A DNA stretch of 64,000 nt from Candidatus Melainabacteria bacterium (lineage in GTDB: Bacteria; Cyanobacteriota; Vampirovibrionia; Obscuribacterales; Obscuribacteraceae): positions 4,388 to 68,387 of the forward strand of contig PLZS01000112.1 in assembly GCA_003153555.1 (NCBI GenBank), written 5' to 3'. Both the position numbers and the translations under genes were made by a program. The stretch's first letter is position 1, and each line of letters opens with the position of its first letter. Positions 60,244 through 64,000 of the stretch are shown one piece after another. The notes beneath the pieces were generated by a model, which saw only the letters and a list, made by a program, of their open reading frames with translations, ran no database searches and was not told the origin of the DNA.

Positions 60244-60471
60244 ATGGGTTTTGAAGTTAAGGCAATAGTTTGTCAAGACTGCAATCAATTATTCACGTTT
60301 GACGCGGCAAATCAGGAATTCCTTGCCGGTAAAGGATAGGTCAACCAATCGACGCATTGCCTGAACTGCAGAATGCTCCAGTCGCAAACGCTTTCAGAAA
60401 CAAAGTCTCCGGCATTTCTGCACTTCGTTCTGGATGAATGGTCGAGCACGGTTACACCGCAGTTGAGTTAA
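60244..60471 (+). pseudogene. Zinc-ribbon protein interrupted by in-frame TAG
   Basis: ATG 60244 opens a probable zinc-ribbon protein: IVCQDCNQLFTFDAANQEFL, then TAG at 60337, then in the same frame VNQSTHCLNCRMLQ and 26 more residues to TAA 60469. The two CxxC knuckles (CQDC and CLNC) lie about 25 residues apart, normal for trcl-type zinc ribbons, and the TAG takes the place of the aromatic residue usually found after KG. A nonsense mutation is likely; suppression is possible. The gene begins 24 bases after the caspase-like gene. Nothing else is seen in 60472-60591 but the pckG leader. Confidence 0.65.
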
Positions 60472-60591
60472 CGAAGTCTATTAACCAGAAATTTGGAAAC
60501 TCTTAAGATTGGCTTATGGAGCGCGGTTAGACATGCCTTAAATAGGGTCCAGCGTTGTACGATTTGTTTCTTATCTTTAGGAGAAGGAAAA

Positions 60592-62451
60592 ATGACAACT
60601 TCCGAGTCAGTCGCTGGCCACAGGATGCCCAATGTGGAATCTACTTACCCAATCGATCATCTCAAATTGCTCGAATGGGTCACCGAGGCTGCGGCTCTCT
60701 GTCAACCTGATCGGATTCACTGGTGTGATGGCAGCGAAGAAGAATACAATCGCATCTGTCAGGAAATGGTTGATGCCGGTACCTTCATCCGTCTCAATGA
60801 AACGAAGCGCCCCAATAGTTATCTAGCCCGGTCATCCCCTTCTGATGTCGCTCGAGTCGAAGACCGCACGTTCGTCTGCACCACCCGCAAAGAAGATTGC
60901 GGCCCCAACAATAATTGGATGGAGCCCGAGACGGCCAAAATCATACTGAAGGACTTCTTCAAAAACGCAATGCGCGGGCGCACGATGTATGTCATTCCAT
61001 ACAGCATGGGACCGCTTGGCTCATCGTTGGCGCAATTCGGAGTGGAAATTACCGATTCTCCTTATGTCGTTGTCAATATGAAGCATATGACGCGCATGGG
61101 CAAAGCAGTCGTTGAATTGATGGGTCATGATGCGCCCTTTGTTCCCTGCTTCCATAGCGTCGGCCATCCTCTTTCCCCGGGTGAGAAGGACGTTGCCTGG
61201 CCTAGCGATGCAGAGCACAAATACATCTGCCATTTCCCTGAGAGCAAAGAAATCTGGTCTTACGGCTCTGGCTATGGTGGCAACGCCCTGCTCGGCAAAA
61301 AATGTCTGGCTTTGCGAATCGCCTCTACCCTGGGCAAAAGCGAAGGTTGGCTGGCCGAGCACATGCTTATCCTGGGCGTCAAATCGCCGGCCGGCGAGAA
61401 GTGTTATGTTGCAGCAGCATTTCCTAGTGCGTGCGGGAAGACCAACTTTGCCATGCTTATCCCACCACCCAGCCTCAAAAAATGGGAAGTGACGACCATT
61501 GGGGATGATATCGCCTGGATCAGACCGGGTAGGGACGGCAAATTCTATGCTATCAATCCGGAAGCTGGCTTCTTTGGCGTAGCTCCTGGCACATCCCCCA
61601 AAACTAACCCCAACGCCATTGCCACTCTGAGCAAAAACTGCATTTTCACAAACGTCGCCCTTACCCCAGACGGAGATGTCTGGTGGGAAGGACTGACCGA
61701 TGAACCGCCGTCCGAATTAATCGATTGGCAGGGCAGAAACTGGACACCGGACTGCGGTCGCAAAGCCGCTCATCCCAATAGCCGCTTCACCGTCCCCTTA
61801 ACCCAATGCCCCTCGTTGGACGACCAGTGGGACAACGCCGAAGGGGTGCCAATCAGCGCCTTTGTTTTCGGTGGACGACGCGCGTCTGCCATTCCGCTCG
61901 CCTTCCAGTCAGTCAATTGGGATTTCGGCGTCTATATGGCCGCCACGCTGGGCTCCGAAACCACCGCTGCTGCTGCCGGCAAGGTCGGCGAAGTGCGCCG
62001 CGATCCAATGGCTATGCTGCCATTCTGTGGCTATCACATGGGCGATTATTTTGACCACTGGCTGCAAATGGGACACATGGTTGAAAATCCGCCGCGTGTT
62101 TTTTGCGTTAACTGGTTTCGCGCCGATCACCACGGCAAAATAATATGGCCAGGGTTTGGTGAAAACATGCGAGTTCTGAAATGGATATCGGACCGCGTCC
62201 ATGGTAAGGCTGGCGCAGCACAGACATTTCTTGGATTTATGCCGCGTCACAAGGATATTGATTGGACCGGTATTGAGTCTTTCACCCAAGAGCAATTTGA
62301 CGTTCTCATGCACATCGACAAAGACTTGTGGCACCGTGAGTTGAAGTCTCACGACGAATTGTTTGACCGCCTCAAGGAACGCATGCCCAGAGAACTAATG
62401 CTAATTAGGGAAATGCTCGACTTAAGCCTGGCCAGAGGGCTGACTGACTGA
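60592..62451 (+). CDS. pckG: Phosphoenolpyruvate carboxykinase (GTP)
   Basis: A 619-residue GTP-dependent PEPCK converting oxaloacetate to phosphoenolpyruvate for gluconeogenesis, or running anaplerotically. Nucleotide loop FPSACGKTNFAM (about 277), catalytic and metal-site blocks RKEDCGPNNNW, WSYGSGYGGNALLGKK, TTIGDDIAWIRPG, and GRRASAIPLAFQSVNWDFG. Length matches bacterial GTP-PEPCK and differs from the ATP-type. ATG 60592 is chosen over an ATG 99 bases upstream because AGGAGAAGG lies directly before it and homologues begin here. Confidence 0.97.
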   Translation: MTTSESVAGHRMPNVESTYPIDHLKLLEWVTEAAALCQPDRIHWCDGSEEEYNRICQEMVDAGTFIRLNETKRPNSYLARSSPSDVARVEDRTFVCTTRKEDCGPNNNWMEPETAKIILKDFFKNAMRGRTMYVIPYSMGPLGSSLAQFGVEITDSPYVVVNMKHMTRMGKAVVELMGHDAPFVPCFHSVGHPLSPGEKDVAWPSDAEHKYICHFPESKEIWSYGSGYGGNALLGKKCLALRIASTLGKSEGWLAEHMLILGVKSPAGEKCYVAAAFPSACGKTNFAMLIPPPSLKKWEVTTIGDDIAWIRPGRDGKFYAINPEAGFFGVAPGTSPKTNPNAIATLSKNCIFTNVALTPDGDVWWEGLTDEPPSELIDWQGRNWTPDCGRKAAHPNSRFTVPLTQCPSLDDQWDNAEGVPISAFVFGGRRASAIPLAFQSVNWDFGVYMAATLGSETTAAAAGKVGEVRRDPMAMLPFCGYHMGDYFDHWLQMGHMVENPPRVFCVNWFRADHHGKIIWPGFGENMRVLKWISDRVHGKAGAAQTFLGFMPRHKDIDWTGIESFTQEQFDVLMHIDKDLWHRELKSHDELFDRLKERMPRELMLIREMLDLSLARGLTD

Positions 62452-62634
62452 GTTTCTTCGAGCTTTAGTGCTAGTCGAGATAATCCAACGACACCACAAC
62501 CGCAATACACGCAATAGTCAGGCACCAATTGCGGTGCCGCAAACAATATTATTCACTCGTGGCGTGGAATGATACCATCTGCTGAAATTCTCTCTCGAGC
62601 TCTGCTCGACAAAAAGAAAGATCAGCGAGCTAGT

Positions 62635-63090
62635 CTATTCTTGTGGATCAATTGACTCTATCTCTCGTTGAAAATCAGAAAGGCCGATTTCGATCACAAA
62701 GACGGGCTTAATGGGCTTAGTACAAATCCATTCGTTTCCGCCTCTCAGTTCGAAGTCCGAGCGATTGAAAACATAAACGTATCCACGGAATGATTCATTC
62801 AGCTGTTGGATCGTGCTTTTCGATGCCCTGAATTTCAATTCACCATCTTCAATGGTCACGCTCGATCTAAACGATATCGGATAATTGCTTGGATTGATTA
62901 ACGCCATAAAGATGGCATAGTCAGCAGACGTCGACGCGAACACCGCTGGCTCGCCATCCTTTTCATTGCGTCCGTTCGTGAATGTATACGCTTGCCGGGG
63001 TTCCAACTCTTCAAACAGCAGCCCAGAGCCGTGAAAAACATGAAGTTCTTCTCGTTCCAGATCATCTAGTCGTTGCTTTTCACTGCTCAT
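62635..63090 (-). CDS. Hypothetical protein
   Basis: A 151-residue soluble protein. It reads ELHVFHGSGLLFEELEPRQAYTF and GEPAVFASTSADYAIFMALI, a layout that recalls small bacterial proteins with an ADP-ribosyltransferase-like fold (HG, then Y...FAS/T...A), but the family cannot be named with confidence. ATG 63090 has no obvious strong Shine-Dalgarno. The 183 bases between pckG and this gene hold two small hairpins (62521-62538 and near 62605) without T-runs. Confidence 0.65.
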   Translation of the reverse strand: MSSEKQRLDDLEREELHVFHGSGLLFEELEPRQAYTFTNGRNEKDGEPAVFASTSADYAIFMALINPSNYPISFRSSVTIEDGELKFRASKSTIQQLNESFRGYVYVFNRSDFELRGGNEWICTKPIKPVFVIEIGLSDFQREIESIDPQE

Positions 63091-63201
63091 TCCACAACAA
63101 TCGTATCAATTGATGTGTAAAAGCGACGACTGGTTGGACGATGCTCGTTAGACGGCTGGAAACCCTTTTGCGAGAAGTGGTGATCGCAATAGGAATGCTC
63201 A

Positions 63202-64000
63202 CTACTTGATTGGGCAATCTGGGCTAAGCGTGATGATGCACACTACGCCCACTCGCCTCTTATCTAGGTCTTCGCTGAACATGCCGTTGGTTCCTACCCA
63301 GAGAATTTGGCGTCCATTTGCAGAAAGATTCCAATAATAAGAAGAAGACCTGGATGGATTCGCGGACTCTGGCAAGATATTGACTTCTGATTTCGCAGGA
63401 GGTCCTAACAACTTCTCTACTTTCACTATTGAGTCAAAGCCTTTATCGCTAACTTTTCTGGCATTCTCCAAAGTTGCGTTTGTAAGACTGTTGGCATGTG
63501 CAGGTTCAATGAAATCTTCAAATATGCATTGATGATCGCTTTGATTGTAGCGATTGACAATACCTTGTTCATCGTAGCTAACTTCAAAGGTGCCAGCTTT
63601 CTCCGAGAGCTGATAATAGTCTGTTATCTGCCTAGGAATCTGCCCGGATGCACTGATGTTTTTTGCATCCGGATACTCGTAACTCATTTCTGGATCACCT
63701 AGAATAGCGATAACTTTAGCTCTATTCATTTTCTTTTGATCCAATTGATATCGGTATTGGTTGCAGAACTGTTCCATCAATTTCTGGCGTGACCAATTCC
63801 ATTCTTTTTTGATATTGATCCATGCTGCTGGCGAAAAAGTTTGAGCGTCTTCATCATGTACGGCAACAGCTCCAGATGTCGTCTGCGCGCCGTCGGCAGC
63901 AAAGCTCCAGACTACAGTCCCTGTGCCGAGATCAACAGCGTAAGCCGCTCCCGAGATTGTTTCGACGTAGAGTCGGTTACCGTCTTGAATCGGCGCGAAA
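63202..64000 (-). CDS. PQQ-propeller-like protein, 3' part (cut by right edge)
   Basis: The minus-strand frame is open from base 64000 to the stop at 63202, so the gene starts beyond the window. The first visible part reads IQDGNRLYVETISGAAYAVD and TGTVVWSFAADG, a blade of a PQQ/BamB-like beta-propeller. The remainder (about 190 residues; ATG 63777 or TTG 63780 would be internal) is a mixed domain with KVIAILGDPEMSYEYPDA. It ends in VVCIITLSPDCPIK. No catalytic motif seen. An internal start giving a separate 192-residue protein cannot be excluded, but the continuous frame argues for one larger gene. Confidence 0.65.
   Translation of the reverse strand, partial: FAPIQDGNRLYVETISGAAYAVDLGTGTVVWSFAADGAQTTSGAVAVHDEDAQTFSPAAWINIKKEWNWSRQKLMEQFCNQYRYQLDQKKMNRAKVIAILGDPEMSYEYPDAKNISASGQIPRQITDYYQLSEKAGTFEVSYDEQGIVNRYNQSDHQCIFEDFIEPAHANSLTNATLENARKVSDKGFDSIVKVEKLLGPPAKSEVNILPESANPSRSSSYYWNLSANGRQILWVGTNGMFSEDLDKRRVGVVCIITLSPDCPIK

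Noticed and set aside
60520..60540. TATGGAGCGCGG as a further copy of the hairpin repeat
   Set aside because: Part of the lead sequence is similar, but no complementary stem follows.
62521..62620. Hairpins GGCACC/GGTGCC and TCGAGC/GCTCGA as terminators of pckG
   Set aside because: Short stems without a following T-run on either strand.

Overview
The window reads as chromosomal DNA of a Gram-negative-type bacterium with about 50% GC. My best guess is a non-photosynthetic cyanobacterial relative (Melainabacteria/Vampirovibrionia, Obscuribacterales-like). That is inference from gene content: a SrpI-type encapsulin best known from cyanobacteria, many exported TPR and WD40 proteins, a Ser/Thr kinase joined to leucine-rich repeats, caspase-like proteins and GTP-dependent PEPCK. 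No rRNA, tRNA, CRISPR array or intact insertion sequence was found.

Layout. 0-2.5 kb: gene cut by the left edge, aroQ, and an exported Gly-rich lysozyme-like protein. 2.8-10.4 kb: a tightly packed plus-strand cluster with a TPR protein, a MacA-like adaptor, a MacB-like permease with separate ATPase, an ABC-2 ATPase/permease pair and a thioredoxin-fold protein. 10.6-14 kb: a broken Ser/Thr kinase with LRRs, an exported protein and a WD40 propeller. 14.1-15.4 kb: rsgA behind a strong promoter and a 23-codon upstream ORF. 16-17.6 kb: a hipBA module with three evenly spaced operators. 18.1-24.2 kb: a sulfur/iron-sulfur block with an A-type Fe-S carrier, a YgfZ-TPR fusion, an orphan PotC-like permease, and a family 2A encapsulin with its cysteine desulfurase cargo. 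24.5-33.4 kb: membrane protein, metallophosphoesterase, dual-specificity phosphatase, esterase, acyltransferase, and a giant CCA-adding-type nucleotidyltransferase. 33.5-36.8 kb: a GC-rich GGDEF-hemerythrin gene beside a truncated acetyltransferase and a hydrolase-thioredoxin fusion. 37-44.3 kb: repeat and TPR proteins, a response regulator, an AbiE-like wHTH/nucleotidyltransferase pair, and a PspA-like operon. 44.4-48.6 kb: ileS with a candidate attenuator, and suhB. 48.6-51.2 kb: TusA-like, DsrE-like and TusA::MetE-like genes plus a cysteine-desulfurase-like remnant. 51.3-56.5 kb: DUF1800/DUF1501 pair, HpcH/HpaI aldolase and APC permease. 56.6-64 kb: hydrolase-DUF4384, pseudo-caspase-TPR, a zinc-ribbon ORF interrupted by TAG, pckG, two hypotheticals, and a PQQ-propeller gene leaving the right edge.

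The most notable systems are the encapsulin-cysteine desulfurase nanocompartment placed beside Fe-S assembly genes, and the TusA/DsrE/TusA::MetE operon, which suggests sulfur relay coupled to methionine-type methyl transfer. Several genes are visibly decaying: the kinase, the acetyltransferase, an aminotransferase V fragment, the zinc ribbon and a TPR remnant. A family of short GC-rich hairpins marks gene ends at 14.1, 50.5, 54.1 and 55.0 kb.
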